Part shown: positions 8,366 through 18,353 of the stretch, in pieces
Position numbering within the stretch: the stretch's first letter is position 1
Layout of the letters: every line of letters starts with the position of its first letter
Assembly (NCBI RefSeq): GCF_003131185.1
Contig: NZ_QFFU01000017.1
Span: forward strand, 1-64,000
DNA from: Pseudomonas ovata
GTDB lineage: Bacteria > Pseudomonadota > Gammaproteobacteria > Pseudomonadales > Pseudomonadaceae
Direction: 5' to 3'
Length of the DNA: 64,000 nt
Translations under genes and position numbers: made by a program
Notes under the pieces: generated by a model
Seen by the model: only the letters and a program-made list of their open reading frames with translations
Told to the model about the DNA's origin: nothing
The model's database searches: none

Positions 8366-8391
8366 GCTGTATTCCCTTTGTGGTTGAACAA

Positions 8392-8940
8392 TCAATTACG
8401 ACCCAGCATGCGCTTGAGGGTCACATCACGATCAATAAAGTGGTGTTTCAGTGCAGCCAGCCCATGCAGCCCCGCGAAAATCACGATGGCCCAGGCCAGG
8501 TAAAAATGAATCTGCCCGGCGGTATCGGCCTGCTGCGGCAGTCCGCTGACCAGCGCCGGCACCTCGAACAGGCCGAAGACCGGAATGCCCACGCCATCGG
8601 CGGTGGAAATCAGGTAACCGGCGGTCATGACCGCAAACAGCGCGACATACAGGAAGGCATGGCCAAAGGCAGCGCCGAGGCGGGTCATTCGGCTGTAGCT
8701 GGCCAGTGGCGGTGGCGGCGGGCTGACAAAGCGCCAGATCACGCGCAGCAGCATCGCAGCGAACAGCACCAGGCCGATGCTCTTGTGCAGGTCCGGCCCT
8801 TGCTTGCGCCAGCTATCGTAGTAATCCAGCCCCATCATCCACAACCCCAGGCCAAACAGACCGAACACGGTCAGGGCCACACCCCAGTGCAGCACGCGAC
8901 TGACCAGACCGTAACGAGAGGAGGAATTGCGTAGCTGCAT
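8392..8940 (-). CDS. Cytochrome b561
   Basis: The 182-residue integral membrane protein has four hydrophobic helices and the pattern RVLHWGVAL near the N-terminus, plus histidines in later helices (GHAFLYVALF, FAGLHGLAALKHH) that fit the two b-haem sites of the prokaryotic b561 family. It probably passes electrons from the quinone pool to a periplasmic or lipid-bound partner, perhaps linked with YceI, which follows immediately. The ATG at 8940 has AAGG nine bases upstream. The natural electron donor and acceptor cannot be deduced. Confidence 0.92.
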   Translation of the reverse strand: MQLRNSSSRYGLVSRVLHWGVALTVFGLFGLGLWMMGLDYYDSWRKQGPDLHKSIGLVLFAAMLLRVIWRFVSPPPPPLASYSRMTRLGAAFGHAFLYVALFAVMTAGYLISTADGVGIPVFGLFEVPALVSGLPQQADTAGQIHFYLAWAIVIFAGLHGLAALKHHFIDRDVTLKRMLGRN

Positions 8941-9330
8941 TGCTTGATACCTTGTAAGACGTGCGATCAGACTAGCGATTTATCTATCGAAAGAAAGCGC
9001 AAAAAATGGCTTTTAACTATCGATAAATACGATGGATTAACCGTTTGTGCTGCCGCGGATTTCAGACCATGACGCGCGCTGGCGGTTCGTTGCGCACCTG
9101 CAAAGCAGGCGCAGCGCAGCATCGCCAGAAATCGAAGCGGGGAATACGGGCGCAAGACCGCCGGCTTTTTGCTACCGACGAACGGTATCCATAGACAAAC
9201 GAATTGGGCATGGCACCTTGCTTGTGAGCGTCGGAAATCTGAGCCAGATACGTTGAATGTACCGGCCCTTTCGCGACCGTTGGTCGCTCCAACAAGGTCT
9301 ATGGCCTTGAAAGGGAACAGACGCAAACCC
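8941..9330. other. Intergenic region with CTATCGA repeats upstream of cytochrome b561
   Basis: No convincing gene is present. Near the cytochrome b561 start the DNA turns AT-rich and holds CTATCGA twice, at 8984-8990 and 9017-9023, flanked outside by TTTATC and GATAAA so that the block is partly inverted. This looks like a regulator site in the b561-yceI promoter. Further out (9254-9293) there is a single type B REP arm pair, CGCGACCGTTGGTCGC. A 69-codon frame at 9047 has no SD and no recognisable composition. Confidence 0.5.
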
Positions 9331-9438
9331 GTAGGAGCGCGTTTACCCGCGACCGGCTGCGCAGCAGTCGTAAAATTGCAGCGTTTAATCAATTTCTGCG
9401 AGCGCTCCGCACTCGGTCGCCGGCAAGCGGGCTCCTAC
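9331..9438. repeat. Palindromic REP doublet, type A copy 2 (diverged)
   Basis: The same architecture as the 7505 copy, GTAGGAGCGCG to CTCCTAC. It has point changes in both arms (GTTTACCCGC on the left, CGCCGGCAAGCGGGC on the right), so it is the most diverged copy in the window. Confidence 0.85.
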
Positions 9439-9468
9439 CGGTCGATGCCTGCCCGAATAGCCTGTTCT

Positions 9469-9552
9469 GAGCAACCAACGGTCGCGAATGCAGCCTGCCA
9501 GCCGCCGGCGATCTTGAATGTGCCGGCCCTTTCGCGACCGGTGGTCGCTCCA
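9469..9552. repeat. REP doublet, type B
   Basis: GAGCAACCAACGGTCGCGAA on the left and TTCGCGACCGGTGGTCGCTC on the right are inverted arms of the same family as the 1-253 block. The inner text GATCTTGAATGTGCCGGCC is shared in inverted form with the 20603 copy. It ends just past the AraC-regulator stop. Confidence 0.8.
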
Positions 9553-9568
9553 ACACTGTCGTGCGTTT

Positions 9569-10639
9569 TTACGCCGAACCCTGCCGCCACTGGCGGGGGC
9601 TGACGCCGAACCAGCGGCGGAAGGCGCGGGAGAAGGCGCTGGATTCCGAATAGCCCAGCAAGGGCGCCAGGCTGGAAATCGGCAGCTGCGCCTGGCCCAG
9701 GTAGTGGGTGGCCAGCTCGCGGCGCAGGGTGTCGACCACTGCCGAGAAACTCAGGTTGTGCTCGCGCAAGCGGCGTTGCAGCGCCCAACTGGACAGGCCC
9801 AGTTGCTCGGCGATGGTTTCCAGCACCGGCTCGCCTTCCAGCAGGCGCTGGCGCACCTGCTCGCGCACCGCATCGACGATGTCCAGCTCGCCTTGGCCGC
9901 CCAGGCGGCTGAGCTGGCTCAGCGAATCCTGCATCACCAGCAACAGCAACGGATCGCTCTGCGGCATGCTGCGTTGCAGGCCGCGCTTGGGGATCAACAG
10001 CGAATTGCACGGCTGCTCGAAATACACCGGTGCATCGAAGACTTTGCAGTGCTCATGCCAGTGTTCCGGGCGTGGATGCTCGAAATGCACCGCCCGCGGC
10101 GCCCACTGGTTGCCCAGCACATGACGGACCAGGTTGAGCGCCATGCCCAGGGTCAACTCGGCGTCCTGGCGCCGGCACAGAATGGCACCGTGACGCACCT
10201 GGTAATCGAAGCGGTAGCACTCCCCGGCATCGACCAGGCGAATCAGGCTGTTGCGCTGGTGCAATGGAAAGGCCCGGGCAAAGTTAATCAGTGCCTGCTC
10301 GACCGTGGCCGAACACAGGCCGATATAGCCCAGCAACCCCAGCGCCTGCGGCTTGAATTGCTGGCCGTAGTACAGGCCGAAATTGTCGCAGCCCGACTGG
10401 CGCGAGGCCTCTTCAAGCACCTGGCAGTAGTTGGGCAAGGCCAGGCTCAGGGTCGGGTGACGCAGTGATTCCGGGTCGATACCCGACACCCCCAGCACCC
10501 GGTCGGGGTCGCCGCCCTGCTTTTCGATGAAGTCGCACAGGCCGCTGGCGGCAGCAGCCAGCACGCCGGCATTGGCCTGGGCCCCGGCCAGCAGCGAAGC
10601 GCGCCCCGAGAGTTCCGGCTGGGCGAGAAGAATGCTCAT
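9569..10639 (-). CDS. AraC-family regulator, probably of ethanolamine genes
   Basis: The 356-residue protein has an N-terminal arabinose-binding-like domain of the OruR/CdhR type (roughly residues 25-215) and a C-terminal AraC double helix-turn-helix. ETIAEQLGLSSWALQRRL forms the first HTH and SSLAPLLGYSESSAFSRAFR the second, ending FGVSPRQWR. The ATG at 10639 has a strong AAGGAGG. It is divergent from exaC-eat-eutBC, so it is the natural candidate activator. Better known Pseudomonas ethanolamine clusters use a sigma-54 activator (EatR), which is not in this window. The ligand is not readable from sequence. Confidence 0.85.
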   Translation of the reverse strand: MSILLAQPELSGRASLLAGAQANAGVLAAAASGLCDFIEKQGGDPDRVLGVSGIDPESLRHPTLSLALPNYCQVLEEASRQSGCDNFGLYYGQQFKPQALGLLGYIGLCSATVEQALINFARAFPLHQRNSLIRLVDAGECYRFDYQVRHGAILCRRQDAELTLGMALNLVRHVLGNQWAPRAVHFEHPRPEHWHEHCKVFDAPVYFEQPCNSLLIPKRGLQRSMPQSDPLLLLVMQDSLSQLSRLGGQGELDIVDAVREQVRQRLLEGEPVLETIAEQLGLSSWALQRRLREHNLSFSAVVDTLRRELATHYLGQAQLPISSLAPLLGYSESSAFSRAFRRWFGVSPRQWRQGSA

Positions 10640-10969
10640 CGAGGCCTCCTTTGTGACAAGTCATGTCAACAAGCAAGAAATACGCCGCCCATCCTCAACC
10701 GCCCGGCCCCCGCCGCCAGGCAGGTCAGAACAATACCCATAACGTTGTAGGACGCCCCAAAATGGGTCGTCAGGAAACACCCGCACCGCCGCAGAGCGGC
10801 GGATTTGACTCAACACGACAGCGCGGCATGTCGTCGGCAAAAGTTGACCTCAGGTGACAAAAAGCCATTCTCAAGGTCAAGTCGGCGTCATGAAATCCGC
10901 TCAAGATGAAGCCCAGCCTTATTCCTCAGGCCTTCTCGAATAACAAGAAACGTCGTCCGGAGAATACTC
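10640..10969. promoter_or_regulatory. Divergent AraC-regulator/exaC control region
   Basis: The 330-base intergenic region holds a perfect inverted repeat TGACA-N5-TGTCA at 10654-10668, just upstream of the regulator's SD. It also has related half-sites closer to exaC, such as TTGACCTCAGGTGAC around 10848 and CAAGGTCAAGTC around 10873. These are candidate operators. I see no convincing -24/-12 sigma-54 element and no small gene. Confidence 0.45.
10939..10950 (+). promoter_or_regulatory. Candidate Hfq/Crc A-rich site before exaC
   Basis: AATAACAAGAAA fits the AAnAAnAA pattern bound by Hfq with Crc in Pseudomonas. It lies about eight bases upstream of the exaC SD (CGGAG), where binding could reduce translation when a preferred carbon source is present. 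Confidence 0.45.
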
Positions 10970-12490
<1,521 letters not shown>

Positions 12491-12563
12491 TCTGCCGCCA
12501 AGACAGCCAATCCAACACAGCTGCGGCCCGCTGTTACCCGGCGGGCCACGAAGGAGTCCAGAC

Positions 12564-14012
12564 ATGTCCAAAGAGACACTTACCCCATCCGCCTCTCAGG
12601 GCGGCGTGGAAACCGAAGCGGTCGGCGCCGAGTATTTCGCCAGCCGCCAACTCAAACAAGGCGCTGCCGGCTGGGTATTGCTGATCGGCCTGGGCGTGGC
12701 CTATGTGATTTCCGGTGACTACGCCGGCTGGAACTTCGGCCTGGCCCAGGGCGGCTGGGGCGGCATGTTCATCGCCACCTTGCTGATGGCGACCATGTAC
12801 CTGTGCATGTGCTTCTCGCTGGCCGAGCTGTCCTCGATGATCCCCACCGCCGGCGGCGGCTATGGCTTCACCCGTACCGCGTTCGGCCCCTGGGGCGGCT
12901 TTCTGACCGGCACGGCAATCCTGATCGAATACGCCATCGCCCCCGCGGCGATTGCCTGCTTCATCGGCGCCTATTGCGAATCGCTGTTCGGCATCGGCGG
13001 CTGGATCATCTACCTGGTGTTCTACGTGGTGTTCATCGGCATCCACATTCTGGGCGCCGGTGAGGCCCTGAAACTGATGTTCGTGATCACCGCCGTAGCA
13101 GCCATCGCCCTGGGCGTGTACATCGTCGCAATGGTGCCGCACTTCCAGGTCGCCAACCTGTTCGACATTCCGGCCACCACCGCCGCCGGCGCCAGCAGCT
13201 TCCTGCCGTTCGGCTACATGGGCATCTGGGCCGCGCTGCCTTACGCCATCTGGTTTTTCCTGGCGGTCGAAGGCGTGCCACTGGCCGCCGAAGAAACCAA
13301 GGACCCCAAGCGCGACCTGCCCCGCGGCCTGATCGGCGCGATGCTGGTGCTGCTGGCCTTTGCCGGCCTGATCCTGCTGGTCGGTCCGGGTGCCGCCGGT
13401 GCCCAGGCGCTGGTCGCCTCCGGTAACCCGCTGGTCGAGTCGCTGGTCAAGGTCTATGGCGGTTCGACCTGGATGAGCCAGTTCGTCAACCTGGTCGGCC
13501 TGGCCGGCCTGATTGCCAGCTTTTTCTCGATTATCTATGCCTATTCGCGGCAGATCTTCGCCTTGTCGCGGGCCGGCTACCTGCCGCGCGGTCTGTCGCT
13601 GACCAACCGCAACAAAGCGCCGGTGATGGCGCTGATCGTGCCAGGCATCATCGGTTTCGGCCTGTCGCTGAGCGGTCAGGGCGATCTGTTGATTCTGGTG
13701 GCGGTTTTCGGTGCCACACTGTCGTATGTATTGATGATGGCCGCGCACATCACCCTGCGCGTGCGGCGTCCGGACATGCCACGCCCGTATCGCACACCGG
13801 GTGGCGTGGTGACCTCGGCGGTGGCGCTGGTGCTGGCGGCCATTGCCCTGGTCGCAGGCTTTCTGGTCGACACGCGGGTGGTGATCGGCGCGGCGGTCAT
13901 CTACGCACTGTTCATTGCCTACTTCGCCCTGTACAGCCGTCACCACCTGGTGTCGGGCACTCCCGAGGAAGAGTTCGCCGCCATCCAGGCTGCCGAACAA
14001 TCCCTGCGCTGA
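12564..14012 (+). CDS. eat: Ethanolamine permease, APC family
   Basis: The 482-residue membrane protein has about twelve hydrophobic segments and an APC-superfamily layout. The first helix reads GWVLLIGLGVAYVISGDYAG, and a conserved loop after helix 6 has FLAVEGVPLAAEETKDPKRD. This is the ethanolamine permease type found beside eutBC. It imports ethanolamine across the inner membrane. The ATG has AAGGAG seven bases upstream, and eutB follows 51 bases later. Confidence 0.93.
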   Translation: MSKETLTPSASQGGVETEAVGAEYFASRQLKQGAAGWVLLIGLGVAYVISGDYAGWNFGLAQGGWGGMFIATLLMATMYLCMCFSLAELSSMIPTAGGGYGFTRTAFGPWGGFLTGTAILIEYAIAPAAIACFIGAYCESLFGIGGWIIYLVFYVVFIGIHILGAGEALKLMFVITAVAAIALGVYIVAMVPHFQVANLFDIPATTAAGASSFLPFGYMGIWAALPYAIWFFLAVEGVPLAAEETKDPKRDLPRGLIGAMLVLLAFAGLILLVGPGAAGAQALVASGNPLVESLVKVYGGSTWMSQFVNLVGLAGLIASFFSIIYAYSRQIFALSRAGYLPRGLSLTNRNKAPVMALIVPGIIGFGLSLSGQGDLLILVAVFGATLSYVLMMAAHITLRVRRPDMPRPYRTPGGVVTSAVALVLAAIALVAGFLVDTRVVIGAAVIYALFIAYFALYSRHHLVSGTPEEEFAAIQAAEQSLR

Positions 14013-14063
14013 CCGGTACAAGGTGGCCACCCCCCTGCGGGTGGCCACCACAGGAGACAGACC

Positions 14064-15458
14064 ATGGCTCGTTTTACCCACACCATCGCCCACATGACCT
14101 GGACCTTCGAGGACCTGCGCGAGCTGATGGCCAAGGCCAGCCCGGCGCGCTCCGGCGACTACCTGGCCGAGGTCGCCGCCGGCAGCGATGCCGAGCGCGC
14201 AGCGGCGCAGATGGCCCTGGCCAACGTGCCGCTCAAGCATTTCTTGCAGGAAGTGCTGATTCCTTATGAAAGCGATGAAGTCACCCGCCTGATCATCGAC
14301 ACCCACGACAGCGAGGCCTTCGCGCCGGTCAGCCACCTCACCGTGGGCGGGCTGCGTGACTGGCTGCTCAGCGAGCAGGCCGACGAACAGAGCCTCAAGG
14401 CGCTGGCCCCCGGCCTGACCCCGGAAATGGCCGCGGCCGTGTCGAAGATCATGCGCATCCAGGACCTGGTGCTGGTGGCGCAGAAAACCCGCGTCGAAAC
14501 CCGCTTTCGTAACACCCAGGGCCTGCGCGGGCGGATGTCGACCCGCCTGCAGCCCAACCACCCCACGGACGATCCGGCCGGCATTGCTGCCAGCATCGTC
14601 GATGGCCTGCTGTACGGCAACGGTGATGCCATGATCGGCATCAACCCGGCCACCGACAGCATGAGTTCGATCTGCACGCTGGTGGAGATGCTCGATGCGA
14701 TCATCCAGCGCTACCAGATCCCGACCCAGTCGTGCGTACTGACCCATGTCACCAGCTCGATTGCCGCCATCGAACGCGGCGCGCCGCTGGACCTGGTGTT
14801 CCAGTCCATTGCCGGCACCGAGGCGGCCAATGCCAGTTTTGGCGTCAGCCTGAAGATTCTGCAGGAAGGCTATGACGCCGGCCTGAGCCTCAAGCGCGGC
14901 ACGCTGGGCAACAACCTGATGTACTTCGAGACCGGCCAGGGCAGCGCGCTGTCGGCCAACGCCCATCATGGCGTCGACCAGCAGACCTGCGAGACCCGCG
15001 CCTATGGCGTGGCCCGGCATTTCAATCCGTTTCTGGTCAACACCGTGGTCGGCTTCATCGGCCCCGAGTACCTGTACAACGGCAAGCAGATCATCCGCGC
15101 CGGCCTCGAAGACCACTTCTGCGGCAAGCTGCTGGGGGTGCCGATGGGCTGCGACATCTGCTACACCAACCATGCCGAGGCCGACCAGGACGACATGGAC
15201 GTGCTGCTGACCCTGCTGGGCGCGGCCGGCATCAACTTCATCATGGGCATTCCGGGCTCGGACGATGTGATGCTCAATTACCAGACCACCTCGTTCCACG
15301 ATGCGCTGTATGCCCGCCAGGTGCTGGGCCTGCATGCCGCACCGGAATTCGAGCAGTGGCTGGCACGCATGGGCATCTTCCAGCAGCAGGGCGGTCAACT
15401 GCGCATGGGCAGCGAATTGCCACCGGCATTCCGCCAGGCCCTGGCGCAACTCAGTTAA
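14064..15458 (+). CDS. eutB: Ethanolamine ammonia-lyase large subunit
   Basis: The 464-residue subunit is the TIM-barrel, adenosylcobalamin-dependent catalytic chain that converts ethanolamine to acetaldehyde and ammonia. Family blocks include GLRGRMSTRLQPNHPTDD, NPATDS, FQSIAGTEAANASFGV, the barrel strand NLMYFETGQGSALSANAHHG and MGCDICYTNHAEADQDDMD. Length matches EutB. GGAG lies eight bases before the ATG. There are no microcompartment shell genes, so free acetaldehyde is presumably handled by the operon's dehydrogenase. Confidence 0.97.
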   Translation: MARFTHTIAHMTWTFEDLRELMAKASPARSGDYLAEVAAGSDAERAAAQMALANVPLKHFLQEVLIPYESDEVTRLIIDTHDSEAFAPVSHLTVGGLRDWLLSEQADEQSLKALAPGLTPEMAAAVSKIMRIQDLVLVAQKTRVETRFRNTQGLRGRMSTRLQPNHPTDDPAGIAASIVDGLLYGNGDAMIGINPATDSMSSICTLVEMLDAIIQRYQIPTQSCVLTHVTSSIAAIERGAPLDLVFQSIAGTEAANASFGVSLKILQEGYDAGLSLKRGTLGNNLMYFETGQGSALSANAHHGVDQQTCETRAYGVARHFNPFLVNTVVGFIGPEYLYNGKQIIRAGLEDHFCGKLLGVPMGCDICYTNHAEADQDDMDVLLTLLGAAGINFIMGIPGSDDVMLNYQTTSFHDALYARQVLGLHAAPEFEQWLARMGIFQQQGGQLRMGSELPPAFRQALAQLS

Positions 15459-15467
15459 GAGGTGCTC

Positions 15468-16277
15468 ATGACAGACAAATCGCCCGCCACCGAAAACCCC
15501 TGGCAGCACCTGCGCCAGTTGACCCCGGCGCGCATCGCCCTGGGCCGCGCCGGCACCAGTCTGCCCACGGCGGCGCAACTGGACTTTCAGTTCGCCCACG
15601 CCCAGGCCCGCGACGCGGTGCACCTGCCGTTCGACCACGAAGGCTTGCGCGAAGAACTGCAAGGTCGCCAGCTCGACACCTTGCTGGCGCACAGTGCCGC
15701 GCCCGATCGCCACACCTACCTGCAGCGCCCGGACCTGGGCCGGCGGCTGAACGAGGAATCCGCGCAGGCGCTGGACGCCTACGCTGCGCAACAGGGCAAA
15801 GGCTTCGACCTGGCGATCGTCATCGCCGACGGCCTGTCGTCGCTGGCCGTGCGCCGGCACAGCCTGCCGTTTCTCGACAAGCTGCTGGAGCAGGTGAATG
15901 AAGCAGGCTGGTCGCTGGCGCCCATCACCCTGGTGCAACAGGGTCGGGTCGCGGTGGCCGATGAAGTGGCGCAGCGGCTGGGGGCGAAGATGAGCGTGAT
16001 CCTGATCGGCGAACGACCAGGACTCAGCTCACCGGACAGCCTGGGGCTGTATTTCACCTACGGCCCCAGGGTCGGGCTCAACGACGCCTACCGCAACTGC
16101 ATCTCCAACGTGCGGCTTGAAGGGCTGAGCTACGGCATGGCGACCTTTCGCCTGATGTACCTGATGCGCGAAGCCTGCCGCCGCCAGCTCTCCGGCGTCG
16201 ACCTCAAGGACGAGGCCGAAGTGCCGGTGCTGGACAACGAAGGACCGGGGAACTTCCTGTTGAACGACAAGCGCTGA
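15468..16277 (+). CDS. eutC: Ethanolamine ammonia-lyase small subunit
   Basis: The 269-residue small subunit completes the EutB6C6 enzyme and helps bind the cobalamin. Blocks include LTPARIALGRAGTSLPT, LDFQFAHAQARDAVH, DLAIVIADGLSS and LIGERPGLSSPDSLG, followed by RNCISNVR near the end. The ATG at 15468 has AAGAGG six bases upstream; a GTG six bases earlier is possible but less well placed. Nine bases separate it from the eutB stop, so translation is probably coupled. It is the last gene of the ethanolamine run and is followed by a REP doublet. Confidence 0.96.
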   Translation: MTDKSPATENPWQHLRQLTPARIALGRAGTSLPTAAQLDFQFAHAQARDAVHLPFDHEGLREELQGRQLDTLLAHSAAPDRHTYLQRPDLGRRLNEESAQALDAYAAQQGKGFDLAIVIADGLSSLAVRRHSLPFLDKLLEQVNEAGWSLAPITLVQQGRVAVADEVAQRLGAKMSVILIGERPGLSSPDSLGLYFTYGPRVGLNDAYRNCISNVRLEGLSYGMATFRLMYLMREACRRQLSGVDLKDEAEVPVLDNEGPGNFLLNDKR

Positions 16278-16303
16278 GCCCCTGCCACGCCCCTTCTGAT
16301 CCC

Positions 16304-16411
16304 GTAGGAGCGCGCTTGCCCGCGACCGGCTGCGTTAGCAGTCGTAAATTTTCAGCGTTTCGCAGATTTTGCGAGCGCTACGCACTCGGTCGCGGGCAAG
16401 CGCGCTCCTAC
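16304..16411. repeat. Palindromic REP doublet, type A copy 3
   Basis: A compact 108-base copy with perfect arms and the standard centre (GTTAGCAGTCGTAAATTTTC, then TTTTGCGAGCGCTACGCACT). It separates eutC from the convergent amine oxidase gene. Confidence 0.9.
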
Positions 16412-16434
16412 AGCGGGTTCGTGCTGGCCTGTCG

Positions 16435-18141
16435 CTATGGCGCGGTTTTCCTGGCCGGTTCTTTCTTGGTGCTTTCCTTGTGGGTCGAGGCCTTGTGGTG
16501 GGGCTCTTTCTTGACGGCTTCCTTCTTCACCGGTGTTTTCGCCGGCTCGACCCTGGCCGGGACCACCACCGGGGCCGCTACAGGTATCGGTGTCGGCGCC
16601 ACCACCGGGGCGGCCGGTACAGGCTCTGGCAAGGGCGCAGGCTCAGGGGCCTTCGCGGCCGGGGCTTCGTCGGCACGGCCGAACAGTTTCTCGAAGAACC
16701 CGGGCTCGGCTTTTTTCACCGGCACTGCCGCCGGCACGGCCGGGATGACTTTAGGCTCGAACGACTTGCCCGCCGCCAGGTCCTGCACCTGGCTGGCGGC
16801 GCGCTGGCCACTGCGCAAGGCGCCTTCCAGGGTGCCGGGGTACAGGGTGTCGGTGTGCTCGCCGGCAAAGGCGATACGCTGTACCGGCTTTTCCCACAGG
16901 CGCCAGAACTTGCTGATCTGCCCCGGGCCATAGGCCAGGTACGAACCGCCAGTGCCGGGGTCGACGCTGTAGCGGCGGATTTCATAGCCGGTGTAGGCGC
17001 CACGCGCCTGCGGGTACAGCGTGTGCAGGCGAATCAGCACCTGGTCGACCAGTTGCTTGTCGCCAAAGGCCTGCATGATCCGTGCATTGTCGCCTGACAG
17101 GTTGATCACCACATTGGCGCCACCCTTGAGCGCTGGTTCGATCCACAGCATGCCCAGGCCGGTGTTGCTGAAGATCTCGCCCGACAGGCGCGCCTTGCTG
17201 TCCCATACCGGGGTCTTGAACTTGAGCATGATCTGGTCGCGCCAACCGTAGTTGGTGCCCTTGAGCGCCGCCTGGTGCTTGCCGTCCAGCGCCGGGGTGA
17301 GCTGGATCTTGCCCAGCGCCCGCAGCGGCACGGCCAGCACCACATAGTCGGCGCTGTAGCCTACGGCCCCCACCTTGACGGTGACGCTGTCCTTGTCCTG
17401 AATGATTGCCGACACCGGCGACTGGGTCTTGATCGACTTGATCTGCCGGGTCAGGGCCTCGACCAGCACGGCGCTGCCACCGGGCAGGCGCGCGGCACGG
17501 CGGTCGCGCTCATCGACACCCCGGTAGACCCGGGTCTGCTGGGCGAAATACAGCAGCGACAGGCGCGAAGGCTCGTCATAGCGGGTACGGATCTGCTGGT
17601 TGACCAGTTGCCGGGCCACCGGTGGCAGGTTCTGGCGGTCCAGCCAGTTGGACACGTTGATCTGGTCCAGCGCAAACAGCGTGCTGTTGGCCGCCGGATT
17701 TTCCGGGTCGTCGATGGAGCGCGCCAGGTTATCCAGCGTGGCGTCATAGCGCTTGAGCGCTTCGGCCGTGGCCGGTTGCTTCACGGCCAGGTCAGCCGCA
17801 GTGAAGTACTCGCCATCAATCAGGTAGCCGGGCGCACGCACGTATTCCGGTGCCGCCACGCTGGTCAGCTTGAAGCGCTCCAGGTACTGGTTGAGCAGCG
17901 GCTGGGCCTTGCTGTTGCCGATCCACTCGCTGCCGGCCAGCCCCGAACGGCCGCCAGTGCTGCCACGGGCTTCGAGCACCGTCACCTGCCAGCCCTTGGC
18001 TTGCAGTTCATAAGCGGCGGTCAGTCCCGCCAGCCCGCCGCCGACCACAATGGCCGTGCGCGGCTTGTCATCGGCGAGCGTATTGACGCTGACCAGCCCT
18101 ATTACCACTAACACACAGGCACGCAGCCAGGCCGAACGCAT
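16435..18141 (-). CDS. Exported FAD-dependent amine oxidase with basic tail
   Basis: The 568-residue product has a Sec-type signal peptide (about residues 1-23, cleavage after NTLA), then the dinucleotide-binding loop VVGGGLAGLTAAYEL with the acidic VLEARGSTGGRSG. The core is a flavin monoamine oxidase fold ending in the FAD contact RIAFAGEHTDTLYPGTLEGA. The last 110 residues are Pro/Ala-rich and close with a Lys/His/Ser tail (KKEPHHKASTHKESTKKEP). GGAG lies eight bases before the ATG at 18141; the frame opens at 18183. There is no twin-arginine motif, which is unusual for an exported flavoprotein. The substrate is unknown. Confidence 0.85.
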   Translation of the reverse strand: MRSAWLRACVLVVIGLVSVNTLADDKPRTAIVVGGGLAGLTAAYELQAKGWQVTVLEARGSTGGRSGLAGSEWIGNSKAQPLLNQYLERFKLTSVAAPEYVRAPGYLIDGEYFTAADLAVKQPATAEALKRYDATLDNLARSIDDPENPAANSTLFALDQINVSNWLDRQNLPPVARQLVNQQIRTRYDEPSRLSLLYFAQQTRVYRGVDERDRRAARLPGGSAVLVEALTRQIKSIKTQSPVSAIIQDKDSVTVKVGAVGYSADYVVLAVPLRALGKIQLTPALDGKHQAALKGTNYGWRDQIMLKFKTPVWDSKARLSGEIFSNTGLGMLWIEPALKGGANVVINLSGDNARIMQAFGDKQLVDQVLIRLHTLYPQARGAYTGYEIRRYSVDPGTGGSYLAYGPGQISKFWRLWEKPVQRIAFAGEHTDTLYPGTLEGALRSGQRAASQVQDLAAGKSFEPKVIPAVPAAVPVKKAEPGFFEKLFGRADEAPAAKAPEPAPLPEPVPAAPVVAPTPIPVAAPVVVPARVEPAKTPVKKEAVKKEPHHKASTHKESTKKEPARKTAP

Positions 18142-18273
18142 TGCGCAAACTCCGATAAAAAATGTGGGAAATGTCAGCAACATGCTGCAATAAAACGTGA
18201 GAGGCGGCGCAGCATACGTCAGCCATCAAAAGGCCGCCAGCCACCCTTGACCCACTGTCGCTGCCAGCAAAGG

Positions 18274-18302
18274 TTGTTCCTTGAGCCCGCATTCACTAGG
18301 CT
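18274..18302 (+). promoter_or_regulatory. Possible bioA promoter
   Basis: TTGTTC (18274-18279) and TAGGCT (18297-18302) are spaced by 17 bases and would start transcription about 45 bases before the bioA ATG. Both elements are imperfect. Confidence 0.3.
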
Positions 18303-18353
18303 GGCGCCATTGTTTGCCCTCGCACCCAGCGAGTCGCTTGACGGAGATTGCCC

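Noticed and set aside
9047..9256. 69-codon frame between the REP repeats and cytochrome b561
   Set aside because: No SD, no recognisable domain, and it runs into a REP arm.
10664..10669. TTGACA on the minus strand as a -35 for the AraC-regulator gene
   Set aside because: It lies only about 25 bases from the ATG, so transcription would start inside the gene. It is better explained as half of the TGACA-N5-TGTCA palindrome.
12534..15938. 1134-codon open frame on the minus strand over eat-eutB-eutC
   Set aside because: The three plus-strand genes have clear family motifs and SD sites. The antisense frame is rich in His/Gln/Arg/Gly without domains, as expected for a high-GC shadow.
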